Source: Nitzschia sp. pyKryTriq1
Lineage: Eukaryota > Bacillariophyta > Bacillariophyceae > Bacillariales > Bacillariaceae
Length of the DNA: 64,000 nt
Direction: 5' to 3'
Assembly: GCA_956465555.1 (NCBI GenBank)
Contig: OY101121.1
Location: 830,722 to 894,721, forward strand
Shown here: positions 40,454 to 51,313 of the stretch, one piece after another
Position numbering within the stretch: position 1 is the first letter of the stretch
Layout: each line of letters starts with the position of its first letter
Program-made: the position numbers and the translations under genes
The notes under the pieces: generated by a model
The model's database searches: none
Told to the model about the DNA's origin: nothing
The model's input: only the letters and a program-made list of their open reading frames with translations

Positions 40454-41748
40454 ATGGCTGAAGACGGAGATAACAACGCAGGGGGCCCTGCTTTGCTGAG
40501 CGATCCTGTGGACGTGATCATCGATAAACTCCTCAGGTAAGACGAGAGTAGCAGTACGGAATACGACGGGAGCTGATACCTGGTAGCAAGTTGGTCCGAG
40601 TTTGTTTTGAAGACCGTGGTCTTGGTCGCCCCATACACGTGGTGTTACCTGGGCAAATCTTGTCCTCGTACGAAACCTACGTAGAACCTACGTAGAGAGC
40701 CGGATGCACATTTTCGTCTTGCATCTATGGATTTTGATGTGGCCATCATCGAAACGACGTCGCTGCCTATTGCTTGTTCCATCCACAACGTCCCTCATTC
40801 TTACTCTCTTCCAATTGTAGTGTTCGAGGTGCCAGACCAGGAAAGCAAGTCGACCTTTCGGAGGCCGAGATCAAGATGATCTGCCTCCGCTCTCGTGATT
40901 TGTTGATCGGGCAGCCGATGCTTCTTGAACTAGAGGCTCCTATCAAGATCTGCGGTGATGTGCATGGGCAGTACTATGACTTGCTGCGCTTGTTCGAATA
41001 CGGAGGCTTCCCACCGGAGTCCAATTACATCTTCTTGGGCGACTACGTCGACCGTGGCAAGCAGAGTTTGGAGACGATCTGCTTGTTGCTGGCATACAAG
41101 ATTAAGTACCCGGAGAACTTCTTTGTTCTCCGTGGTAACCACGAATGTGCATCCATCAACCGTATTTACGGATTCTACGACGAGTGCAAGCGACGATTTG
41201 GAATCAAGCTTTGGAAGACTTTTACCGATTGCTTCAACTGCCTTCCCTGCGCAGCCGTCATTGATGAGAAGATCTTCTGTATGCATGGTGGACTCAGTCC
41301 GGAACTCACCAGTTTGGATCAAGTAAAACGTATTGTTCGACCCACAGATGTCCCCGATACTGGTCTTTTGTGCGACCTCCTCTGGTCTGACCCTGATAAG
41401 GAGATTGATGGCTGGGGTGAGAACGATCGGGGTGTCTCTTTTACCTTCGGGGAGGATATCGTGGCTCAGTTTTTGCACAAGCATGATCTCGACTTGATCT
41501 GCCGTGCGCATCAAGTCGTCGAGGACGGATATGAGTTCTTTGCTCGAAGACAACTTGTCACACTTTTCTCCGCTCCTAACTACTGCGGAGAGTTCGATAA
41601 CGCTGGTGCGATGATGAGTGTCGATGAAACCCTCATGTGCTCGTTCCAGATTTTGAAGCCGGCCGAAAAGCGACAGCGCTTCTCATACCAAGGAGGTGGC
41701 CAGGGAAGACCAGGAACTCCTCAACAGGCTGCCGGAGGACGAAGTTAA
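40454..41748 (+). CDS. PP1: Serine/threonine protein phosphatase PP1 catalytic subunit (2 exons)
   Basis: Exons are 40454-40536 and 40821-41748 (336 aa). The 284-bp intron (GTAAGA...TTGTAG) joins DKLLR... to SVRGARPGK. This is the near-universal PP1 catalytic subunit, a two-metal phosphatase acting with regulatory subunits in the cytosol and nucleus. All PPP motifs are intact: GDVHGQ, GDYVDRG, GNHE, the HGG of [10 protein letters not shown] and [13 protein letters not shown]. The RVxF-docking and SAPNYC loop regions look normal. Length matches PP1 (about 330 aa), and the tail [15 protein letters not shown] is short and Gly/Pro-rich, with a TP site like the inhibitory phospho-Thr of animal PP1. 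This is the best-conserved gene in the window. A TATA box sits upstream. Confidence 0.97.
40537..40820 (+). other. PP1 intron (284 bp)
   Basis: The longest intron found here, between codons of the conserved DKLLSVRG segment. It contains a TACGTAGAACCTACGTAGA direct repeat near 40677-40696. Confidence 0.85.
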
Positions 41749-42541
41749 TTGACCAACTTAGCTTTTCTTCGTCTATGTTGATGTTAACTTGCTGGGAGCA
41801 TATAAAGAATGGAGGAGTCTCGTCAATGTTTGTGTGTGCATGTGTTCAATTCACCCGTGGCTCTTTGAACATATGCGTCGCTTGGGCATAATCAAACAGG
41901 TCTCCCTTCACTTTGATATAGGATTTCAAGACCCAAGCTAAAGTAAAGGATACGAATAAATATACTGGGTTGTACCTAATTTACACTTACCTGGTAGGTC
42001 TACTTTTCATCGTAGGAGTACTGTCACTGTACAAAGTTTGCAGGTATTTCAGGTCTACTGTAGGACCTTCCAAGGGTATGGTAGTCTAGGACCTACTGGC
42101 AACAGCCGATTGCTCTGCTAGCTTAGAGGTGAGATACCAATCCCTTTGAGAACATTTGCACATTATATTTTGTGCTGTGTACGAAGTAGAGACAGTTTCC
42201 GTGCGGCAGCACATCACTTTACTCGATAACAACTTGTTAAGTTAACGTTGCTTGACGTTGTGACCGTTTCGTGAAACCACAAATAATGTATGACAGAAAT
42301 GCCCTCGTTCACTGAGCGACAGGCACGGATGCGAAATCAACTGGGTCCTTGTACTGCGCTGCCGCTCGCCATCGTTGTTTCTATGTATTTAGTTTCCCCC
42401 CCCGAAATTTCGCACTCAAACACATTGATAATCGTCGTCAATGGTCCAACTGGCATTTTGTCTTGACGGTATGTCGTCTTGCAGTGCTTTCTTCACACAA
42501 GTAGCTTCAATAGAGCATCATAGATGTCCTGTTTTCGGACA
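41749..42541. other. Convergent intergenic region PP1 to NR2C2AP
   Basis: No gene is seen in about 790 bp. A few ACCTGGTAG/CTACTGTAGGACC motifs lie near 41990-42090, and a poly-C tract near 42397. Confidence 0.5.
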
Positions 42542-43136
42542 TCAAGACTCTTGGTCTTGCGTTTCAGCTAAAACCTCGAAACCCCAAATCTGTAGCTGAT
42601 AGACTGTTACCCGACCGTAAAAGTCTGTGCATTCATCAAAAACCAATTTCAATGCCCGTGTTCGTATGCTGTATCCAGTTTCAAGCAAAGAGAATATCTG
42701 AACATCATGATCATCGTCTGCTTCAACCTCGATAAGGTGCTTCCATGTAGATCCGTCCTGCCATAATACTCGAAGTTCCTCTCCAATGAATCCAGCTTGA
42801 AATTGGATCCGTAACTCTGTCGGCTCCACCAACCGTGCAAAATCCAGGGTGTAGTGACTGCTTTGCTTTCCAGAAGGACTTCCATCAGAGTTCCAACAGG
42901 TGGTTGGATTTTCCAAATCCAGTGCGTTCATTGGCCCATATAACTTACTATTCTTCTGCAGTATAGACGAAGCCCTTAAAAAGAGACTTGTGAGGACGGA
43001 CGAAATTCCAACTGCTGCGAAAGTTAACGTCATGCCCGGATAGCGACAGCGAAAAAACAATCGGCAAACGAACTCACTTGGCGGTCACCCCTGACGATGG
43101 AGCACTAAGCAGAACTGGACCTCCATTCTTTCCCAT
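42542..43136 (-). CDS. NR2C2AP: NR2C2AP/TRA16-like galactose-binding-fold protein (2 exons)
   Basis: Exons are 43078-43136 and 42542-42974 (163 aa). The intron (GTGAGT...TTTAAG, 103 bp) joins APSSGVTA-K-ASSILQKNSKLYG, which lines up with the start of human NR2C2AP. Reading straight through instead would add a spurious hydrophobic N-terminus. The protein is one F5/8-type C (galactose-binding-like) domain. It shows TCWNSDGSPSGKQ, HYTLDF near 70, the IQFQAGF strand and the highly conserved FDECTDFYGRVTVYQLQIWG near 140. NR2C2AP was described in animals as a nuclear-receptor-associated repressor, yet it occurs in many protists, so an older general role is likely. Its biochemistry is unknown. Confidence 0.85.
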
Positions 43137-43455
43137 TATTCTAAAGGCCGACGACAAATTGATTCCGGCGGGTAGTCTTCTTCCTATTGTGATCCTCTTT
43201 CAGCTCCCTTGGTTTCAAGCTTGGGATTGCAACACCAGCATTACAGTTTACAATAATAGCCATTATTGCCAATCGCCAATCACCGCAATCACCGCAATCA
43301 CCATACCATCAATTTTTCGTTTTTCACTACGCCGGTGTATGTCCGTCGTCGTCCGTTTCCAGTCCGACAACACTGTACCGGTACATACTAACTGTAGTAG
43401 TCTGTACGGTAAAGTAGCCGGGTTGTTGTAGACTTTTCTCGAGTGGTACCTGGAA

Positions 43456-43499
43456 CCGGTACTGTACCAGTGCCAGTACCCCGGTACTGTACCAGTGCC
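43456..43499. repeat. 19-bp direct repeat with GTAC core
   Basis: CCGGTACTGTACCAGTGCC at 43456-43474 and again at 43481-43499. Each copy contains the dyad GGTACTGTACC. Confidence 0.85.
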
Positions 43500-43524
43500 G
43501 GTAGACAATGCCACGTACCGTAGA

Positions 43525-43545
43525 GAGGAGGAGGAGGAGGAGGAG
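43525..43545. repeat. (GAG)7 microsatellite
   Basis: A pure GAG trinucleotide run in non-coding DNA. Confidence 0.85.
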
Positions 43546-44260
43546 TCTACTCCTTCTACTACTCCTACAAACTGTTCCTAACGAGGAAGCGAAAAAGTGC
43601 ACCGTCTAATTTACCAAGAACGAACACACAGAACTGTGAAGTAACTACTCTACGGTGGTACCTACTGCTTCGATACTACCAACATTCGCTCGTCCCCACT
43701 CTCTCTACTCTCTCTCTCTCTCGAGCTAGAGAGTAGTACTCTACTCTACTCTACTAGACAGGCTAGTAGTACTACGAAGACCTTACTTTCGAACTCTACT
43801 TCTAGTACATGAGAGTGGAAGACGACCTGTTTCTCTTGAAGGTCCACCAATGGATAAAGACGAGCAAGAGTGAGTCGACACTCTTGTGGAGTCCTCGTCG
43901 ATGGGTAATAGCAGGAGTACAGCAGTCAGTGGTTGGTAGTATGGAGTTGCTTTTTGCGTGTGCTGCAGCAGTGGTACCCTACACGCATTGCACTCAAAGA
44001 TGATAATGTCGCATTACTCGTATGTATACAGGAGGAGTACTTATTATTTTCTCACCCCTTTTTACTTTCTTATGAAAGTCAGTGACTATTTGAACATGGT
44101 CGAACGAAAACTATTACTACTTGTGACCACTGAGCGTGTCGAGAGGGACCACGGGAGAATGGGCGGATTTACCAATAGTACTCGCAATAAAACTTGCGAA
44201 CTAACTCAAAATGGTTTTATTTCTATAGCAGCAAGTTCAATTCGTTGCAGCTCATTCCGT

Positions 44261-45790
44261 CTACTTCCCTAATCCTGTGCGGAATGCTGGAGGAATATCC
44301 ATTGCGCTCACGGACTTGGCTTTCGACGGCATCTTTATCTTGCCTGGCCTTATCCGTGTCGACGACTCTGTTGTTTTTTGTTGAAAAGCTGGAGGCACCG
44401 CTATCGCAGCAATAGAGGCGCTCTTCGTTGGGGTTGACTTGGGCCTAGCTGCTGGCCTTGCCTGCATGTTCCTCAACAAGTCTGCCGGCGAAGCACTGCC
44501 ATTCTTGAATCTATCCATTGCTGCACTGAATGTGGATCCGCTGTCACTGTTTATGGCTTTATCATCTGGTGCTCCGTCGTCCCATACTAACTTTCCATTT
44601 TTAAAAACCCGCTTCCTCTCTTTTTGTGGTGAATCTGTTGCTTTCTCTGGCACCTTGTTCGTGACGACTTTACTTGTCTTTGAGGGACTCTTTGAGTGGC
44701 TTGTCGTGACCCCTGCCTTTTTCTTTATGGGACTCTTTGGGACATCTTCATCGGTATCCAGTGATACTTCTGATTCAACGTCCGAATCTGAGCCGCCAAA
44801 TTCGCTAAACGAGTCTTCATCGGATGTGTCAGATTGGATCTTGCGGTCAGACTTCTTTTTCTTCAGCGCGTGGTTACTTCCTTTGATCAGGGATCCTTGC
44901 AATGATCCATCGGAACTGCGTCTGGATGAACCCACTGCAGAGTTCCGCTTAGGAGCTATGGGGGAAGAATCATTGCTATCTGCGGCAGCGGTCTTTGCTT
45001 TTGCTGCAGCTGCACGCATACCATGAAGGGTGCCAGACTTGGTGACCACAAGTTTGCTTCTTCTAAAGGGAGACTTGGAGGGAGATTCGGGAGTATCGTC
45101 CTCGGCTTTTGCCTTTTCGGCGGCTTTTCGCATTCCATGGAGTGCCCCAGACTTTGTGACCACCAACCTGCTTCGCCGCGGTTCTCTTCCAGCAGGTGAT
45201 GATGGTGCACCGCCGATAGGGAGGTCCTTGTTCAACTCTTGAGTTTTTCTGGCAGCTTCCCGCAGGCCATGCAAGGATCCTGATTTCGCTTTCATCATTT
45301 TTTTCGGGTTTCTAGAGACAGGTGCAGCCCTCCTGGCAGGCGCATCAGCGTGGCCGTTTTCTTCAATACTATCCGCAGAATGAGACTTTTCGACCGCCTT
45401 CCTCATACCATGTAAAGTTCCGGACTTGGCGACAACCAGTTTCCGCCGCGGTTCCGGCCGTTTGGGCGATACTCCTAGCTCACTTTCTAATTCATCGATA
45501 TCATCCATTGATGCTGTTCGTAGGGGGTGTCGTTTCGGAGGAGGAGGCCCTTCGCATAGGCTGCCTGGTGCCTCGGCAGGTGTTGAGCCCGGAGAGAATT
45601 TCCACTGAATAGGCGGAACATCTGGACCATCCGGCGGATCCTCTTCCAAGCCACATTCAATCATAAACGCCGTATGACGCATCTCACCAATCTCATCTTC
45701 TTGGTAAAATAAGTCATCAATTTGGTGATCCTCCAGCCGAGGCACCTCATATACTCTTGGTGGGTCATCCGTAAACGTCAACATTCCCAT
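44261..45790 (-). CDS. Protein with four KSGxLHGMR repeats, unknown function
   Basis: The protein is 509 aa from the ATG at 45790; the open frame extends upstream only from a TTG. The N-terminus has an acidic block with FYQEDEIGEMRHTAF and IECGLEEDPPDGPD near residues 27-60, which looks like a conserved short domain. Four copies of a roughly 19-residue basic motif follow near 117-135, 164-182, 208-226 and 246-264. The consensus is [RK]LVV-x-KSG-[TSA]-LHG-[ML]-R-x-A-x-x-K. A long Ser/Asp/Lys-rich disordered region comes next. The C-terminus has two copies of a short motif ending IPPAF or VPPAF, the second almost at the end. I know no family of this form. The basic, evenly spaced repeats suggest binding of a repeated ligand such as filaments, RNA or membrane. 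Possible phosphosites abound (SPSK, SPIK). Confidence 0.75.
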   Translation of the reverse strand: MGMLTFTDDPPRVYEVPRLEDHQIDDLFYQEDEIGEMRHTAFMIECGLEEDPPDGPDVPPIQWKFSPGSTPAEAPGSLCEGPPPPKRHPLRTASMDDIDELESELGVSPKRPEPRRKLVVAKSGTLHGMRKAVEKSHSADSIEENGHADAPARRAAPVSRNPKKMMKAKSGSLHGLREAARKTQELNKDLPIGGAPSSPAGREPRRSRLVVTKSGALHGMRKAAEKAKAEDDTPESPSKSPFRRSKLVVTKSGTLHGMRAAAAKAKTAAADSNDSSPIAPKRNSAVGSSRRSSDGSLQGSLIKGSNHALKKKKSDRKIQSDTSDEDSFSEFGGSDSDVESEVSLDTDEDVPKSPIKKKAGVTTSHSKSPSKTSKVVTNKVPEKATDSPQKERKRVFKNGKLVWDDGAPDDKAINSDSGSTFSAAMDRFKNGSASPADLLRNMQARPAARPKSTPTKSASIAAIAVPPAFQQKTTESSTRIRPGKIKMPSKAKSVSAMDIPPAFRTGLGK

Positions 45791-47609
45791 GCTCTGCTGC
45801 TTGTCGGCAGTTTTCTGTACAGTGGTGTACCCTACTAGCAAAACTTTTTGCGAGCTAATGTAGCTCACCGGAATCAAACAGAAATGTTGTGAATTGTTTG
45901 CAGCGAGCAGAGATGGAATAAAGTCCAGCGGGATTTGTAACAGCAAAGGGTCGCAGTGTAGCGTTTGCTTTGGAACTAGGATACCGAACCGATACTGATG
46001 AAGCCGCGGCTATTATGCTGGCTGAAGAGAGTCTGCAGACTGCAGTGCCCAGTGCCCGGCATAGATCAAAGGCGAAACTGAAAACGCTGCCGGATGGAGA
46101 GGCGACGTTTGTGAAACGACGCGCGGCTAAATAGTAGCTATCTACAGGCACAGTACCTGGTAGCGAAGGTATGAAAATGTCGTTTGCTTGGTGTTGTGAC
46201 CCAAAAAGGGTGGCGGGGAAACTTTGGGCATAAATAAAGCACGGGAGTACTTGTGTCGACGTCACAAGTGGCATATATCGAGAAACTTTCCCGAGCGAGA
46301 CGCGCTCGCTTGGGAAACCTTTTTTACGACTACCGGTACGCGTACAGGTACAAACATACGTATAGACGGACAGTTCCCGTAACGACCGTTCAACCCTTGA
46401 AATCAGATGTACAGTAAATCACGTACCTTGTACGTACTGTATGTACCTGTATGATAAGCGCAAGACGGTACTGACTGATATCCCCCAAACACGCCGGCCA
46501 TCCCTCTCCCGCCAAGCCCCATCGTTACATTTTATTAGCAATCGACTTTGGCACTCGAATGTCATTTCGACCCACTCAAATGCTTTCCTTCCTCAACCCT
46601 AAGCATGGCATGGCTGCTTAAAAGTACTTGTGAAGGCTTCGGAACCTTAGGGTCAAGAAAGGAAAGGACTTGGCAATGCAAAAATTAGGACTGAAATTAC
46701 TACTGTAGTACTAGCTAGTACGTAAAGACAACCTGCAAATCTACGTAAAGACAACCTGCAAATCGTCAGCCAATATTCCATATGATTAGTCTATGATATC
46801 ATTCTAGTATAAATAGTATTTCTACCTCAATAGTTCCTCTGATCATTCCTGGAGTCAGGATTGTGGTTCCTGTAGAATCGTGTCTCGCCCAGTGTTCTCC
46901 CAGATATTTTGCCAAGGTAGTAGTCTAGTAGTCTAGTTGACGGTAGATTCCGCTGAAGTAGTCTTCCTATGTTCGAACAGTGTTGGGTGAATCTCTGTTT
47001 GATAAATATTCAACTTGGGTGTACTCACGAACTCTTGGAGAACTGTAGTCCCATAGACTAGTACTACCGTTATGTTCCTGGTATCTGGGCATCGCGCGTC
47101 TGCGAAAAAGCAATACCAAGTCCCCACGCACGTTGAACGTGGATCTCGAGAGAAGGGCCTACCTCTGCACCTTCAATCAAACGGAACCCTCAATAAAGTT
47201 GACACTCGCAAATGGATTTCCCACACCAGCCGCGCAGTTCGCGGTATTGTACTGTAGCTACGCTGCGTTCCAATTCCGTGAGAAACCCACAGTAGCCCTC
47301 TGCCCTTTGTAGTACCGTTAGTACAACATCGACATCACTCCAACTCTCAATGACTGACCCTTGTTGTGTGGGTCCTTGGAAAGGTTTTTCTTCATTCAAT
47401 CTTGATTCAAGCTATCCACAGTCATCTGACCAATACTTTCCTCGCGAAGCTTCTTATACATGCATGACTAAGGCGAGGAGGAGTCATCACCGTCCAAGAA
47501 TCATTCCATCCACATTTCCATCCCAAAGATTTTTCTGTGCTGCTTTTGAGTGCATTGCGTGATTCATTCGATCAGATTGGGTAGACTGTACATCGATAGT
47601 GCGAGCATC
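45791..47609. other. Long divergent intergenic region
   Basis: No convincing gene in 1.8 kb. There are GTAC motifs near 46333-46350 and 46425-46450, a 23-bp tandem duplication at 46719-46764 and a TAGTCTAG repeat near 46921. Open frames such as 45855-46274 are mostly promoter-side shadows of the repeat-protein gene. Confidence 0.5.
46719..46764. repeat. 23-bp perfect tandem duplication
   Basis: Two adjacent identical copies beginning TACGTAAAGACAACC and ending GCAAATC. Confidence 0.9.
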
Positions 47610-50578
47610 ATGGCGGGTCAACGACGGCCGCGAACGCCGCATTATGTCACTGAAGTCAAGGTCGACCGAGAAAGCGAGAAACGAGAAGACGACAAGCGGA
47701 GGAAGAAGAGTCTCCGGGCTGCTGCTTCCAACAATGATGACCCTTCCTTTGTCGACAAAAAGAATCTCGACTCCTCGAAAGATTTGGGACACGCCATGGA
47801 CCAAGGGTACATCCGTCTACGGAATGAGCGCCTGGAAAGAATGGAACAACCTCTGATAGCCGGCGAACACTGGCGGGATGTGTTCAGTGGAGATCCAACT
47901 CTTGGAAAGCCCGCGTCGACGATATCTGGGCCGTGGCAGGTCTCTGCCTTTGCACTTCTCGGCTTGGTGGTAGTGCTCAGCGCAATATTTCTCCATATGG
48001 TGGCGGAAAACAATTCAGACAATCACCAAAACACACCCTATAACACATATAGACGGCGGCAGCGGCATGCACGCCGTATGTACAAGAAGAAAAAGAAGAC
48101 CGACGAATGGAGCGACGATGAAGAAAATTTGATTCTGCAAAACGGGGCCGGACTTCCCGATCACGCTGCATCGGGAGCAGGTGGTGTGAATCCACCACAG
48201 GGGGAGGATGTACAATTTTATCCTTACTATTACGATCAAGGGGCTTCGGCCGTGCCTGCGGTTGTGGTCGCACCTGGTTTTACAGCGCAGGAACACCGAC
48301 AGCGGCGGACCAGTTTCAAGGAACCAAACACACCACCACATGCTAGCGCTTCTGGAAGTCGAGGCACTTATTACATGCCAGTGAATCCAAGCTACAAGAG
48401 TCATGATATGGGTGGAGTCCACCGTCGTGGAATCAGTCCTGGGAATTCTTTTAGTAGTAACAAAAGCGGAGGCAAATCACCTGGCCCGACGCTCCGAACG
48501 ACAACATCCATTGGCGCAGCAGGATACTCGTCAGGTAGTAGCCATCATGCAGCTTCACCGTCCCATATCATGCGTGCCACTGCTCCACTATCGGGAAGAT
48601 TACGTGTGCCTTCAACACCGGAAGGCAAAGACTTGTTCCCGCAAATTGCTCACAGCCATAGTATGCAGTCCAGTGGCAGCCACGGTCTGCATGCCATGCA
48701 ATCAACATTACCGACACCGCCAGAGGAAGCTCAACTACCCGCAGATGAGGCTCAAATATATGGCCATGGAACTCTGTCAACTCATGGTGGAACTCAGGAG
48801 TTAAGAGCTCGGCCTCTCAATTCTTCCAATTTTTCATCATTTGCATCCATGGAAGGGTCGTCACACAATAGTAATAATAACCGCGCGAGAGGTGGATCAC
48901 ACGACACGCCGCTCTCGGCTTCTCTTCATATGGATGAATTATTGCATCATATCCCTTCCGAAGGAATGAATTCACAGAATTCCCATCCTACAGCTATGTG
49001 TGCAAGCCATCACCAAAGCTTGTTGCTTTCGCCAGGGAATTACGAAGCGGAAACTCCGCAAATTGGAAACGTCCGCAGAAAGGTGTTTAGCCCTGAAAGG
49101 GTGGACTTTGGTATGCCAGATATGGATACAGCTCTCATGCTACCAGGAGGTAGTCCTCCGAAGATGCCGTTCATCCCTGCTCTGAATCTTTCGGTACACA
49201 CTTCGTCGTATCGATCGGATTCGCCCCCACTCCATTATGCCGCGGCTCGACCTCCTCGATCTATTTTACTTGATGAACTTCGAATTGTTCAAATGGAAAC
49301 TGGGAGTTCGACGCACTGGGCTGTCCAAGAGATAAGCGATTCTCAGGACCCGAGCGAGTCTCAGGCATCCTTTGAAGATGACGATTTGGTAGCGGATCTT
49401 CAGGGTGGAACCATTGCAACTTTTGGAGAAGAGAGCGAATCGGAGGAGGGGTCTGATATTCCTATCCCTAGTGGTGATCCACGAGGAGGCATCAAGCACA
49501 AACGCGACGACTTGACCACGGACACGAATGCATACAAGTCTTTACAGTCCAACATTGAATTCGAAGAGCTTAAGCTCGAGGAGGTGATTGGAGGTGGTGG
49601 CTTCGGGCAAGTCTGGAAAGCAACTTGGTTCGGAACTCCAGTCGCGGTAAAAGTTCTCACTGGGTCTGCTCAAAATCAACATATTGCCAAGGCGATTTTG
49701 GAGGAATTCAAGGCGGAAATCAATCTTCTAAAGGTAAGGGCGCTTCCCAAAAGCAGAAAGGGCCCGAGGCCACTTTCTCATCCATCTTGGCTCACTTTAA
49801 CCTTATCCAAACTATTTGTCCCTAGGGCATGCGACACCCGAATATTTGCCTCTATATGGGAGCGTGTGTGCGGCCTCCCAACCGAGCCATCGTCACGGAA
49901 CTTGCGGCTAATGGGTCCGTTTGGGATGCTTTGCGACTGCCACTCTCTCCGCCATACGTACCGGCAGATGGCACGGCCAGAGGGTCTTGGCCCCTTGTTT
50001 TGTACGTTCCGGGCCAGCATGGTGCCCCGCCGAGCGATGCGGGTTCTCCTAGAGTCTCTGCTCCAATTCCTCCCAAGGGGGCCTGGCCATGGCAACTAGT
50101 GAAACGAGTGGCTAGTGGCGCAGCTCGTGGAATGGCATACCTGCATCATGGAAACCCGCCAGTTCTACACCGTGATCTCAAGTCAGCGAATCTTCTACTG
50201 GACGATTCGTATACGGCAAAAGTATGTGATTTTGGTCTCAGCCGTCTGAAGGCCCATCAGCGAAGTATGACAGGTAATTGTGGTACGGTTCAGTGGATGG
50301 CTCCAGAAGTACTGGCCAATATGAGCTACGATGAAAAGGCGGATGTGTTCAGCTACGGAATCATTCTTTGGGAGTTATTGTCGAGGGAATGTCCCTACGA
50401 AGGAATGACTGCGATACAATGTGCGTTGGCAGTTTTGAATCGAGAGAAGCGCCCCGAGATCCCCAAATGGTGTCCTCCAGGCTTTCACGCACTGATCAAG
50501 GCTTGTGTCAAGAAGGACCCAACCCTCAGGCCGTCCTTTTCGGAAGTCATTTTGGCGCTGGATGCTATGGAAGCATAA
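47610..50578 (+). CDS. Membrane-anchored TKL-type (Raf/MLK-like) protein kinase (2 exons)
   Basis: Exons are 47610-49733 and 49826-50578 (958 aa). The 92-bp intron (GTAAGG...CCCTAG, phase 0) joins EINLLK to GMRHPNICLYMG inside the kinase. A single transmembrane helix lies near residues 112-133, preceded by a charged 110-residue N-terminus. A disordered Ser/Pro/His-rich linker of about 500 residues follows. The C-terminal kinase (about 655-955) is of the tyrosine-kinase-like group. It shows GGGGFGQVWKA, the catalytic Lys in VAVKVL, HRDLKSANLLL, DFGLSR, GTVQWMAPEVL and DVFSYGIILWELLS. Every catalytic residue is present, so the kinase should be active on Ser/Thr. Between helices D and E sits an insert of about 50 Pro/Gly/Ala-rich residues absent from typical TKLs. 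A receptor-like or membrane signalling role is inferred; no extracellular domain is recognisable. Confidence 0.9.
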
Positions 50579-51313
50579 CTATTGTCACGGGGTGTTGCGA
50601 TGATATTTATTTTTACAGTCAGAGCCAGAAGTTATTCCTACTCAAGAGTAGTTGCTACTGCTACCTCTCTCCTACTGGTAGTAGACTGTCTTGGCTACGA
50701 AATAGACTAGCTCCTAGCTAGTAGTAGTATATACGGTAGCTCGAGAGTAGAGTGGTTGGGGAGGAGAGGAGTAGTCGTCGTCATCGTCTTCAGATTCAGT
50801 CGTCCCCTTTATCTCTTCCTTGACGTCTGGCCGCCGCACGCACACGCCTGCACATCCTGCGAACCAGCTGCGAACCCCAGGGGCCGGCTAAAAAGACCGA
50901 AAAGGCCCAACGAGTTTCATGTTCTTTTCTATCGTCTGTCCTCTTGCTTGCACAAAAAGCGTGACGATGATGCGAGATGCGTTACCGGTACCGGTACTGT
51001 ACCTGGCAGAGGGTGGAGGCAACTAAAATCTCAGCCAAATTTCCAACTACAGTAATATAGTCCTCCTTATTCGGACTCCACGCAAGAGTCGTTCTGACAG
51101 TACGAGTACTTGTACCTGGTATTCTAAAGAAAACACACCAACGTCGATCGGTTCGAAGTTTGCCATTTTGAAATATACTGTACTCGTCAAGCCTCACATA
51201 CCACACATCGCAGATTGTTGGTAGGAGGCTTCGCACTCAATTCATTGACGCTGGTCCTCTGAATTCCCTCTTCACGGATCGCTTATCGGCTCGATAATTT
51301 GAAATTGTTGAAC
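50579..51313. other. Intergenic region kinase to MORN gene
   Basis: GTAC motifs lie at 50984-51005 (ACCGGTACCGGTACTGTACC) and 51098-51118. TAGCT/CTAG-rich stretches lie near 50700. No gene is seen. Confidence 0.5.

Larger units (their letters stand above)
43137..44260. other. Repeat-rich intergenic region
   Basis: An ATCACCGCA triplication lies near 43278-43303. GTAC motifs, including a 19-bp direct repeat, lie at 43456-43499. (GAG)7 is at 43525-43545, a CT microsatellite at 43698-43722 and an ACTCT run near 43738-43756. No gene is seen. Confidence 0.55.

Noticed and set aside
42975-43060. Hydrophobic N-terminus on NR2C2AP
   Set aside because: It is encoded by the intron; the spliced exon restores alignment with the family start.
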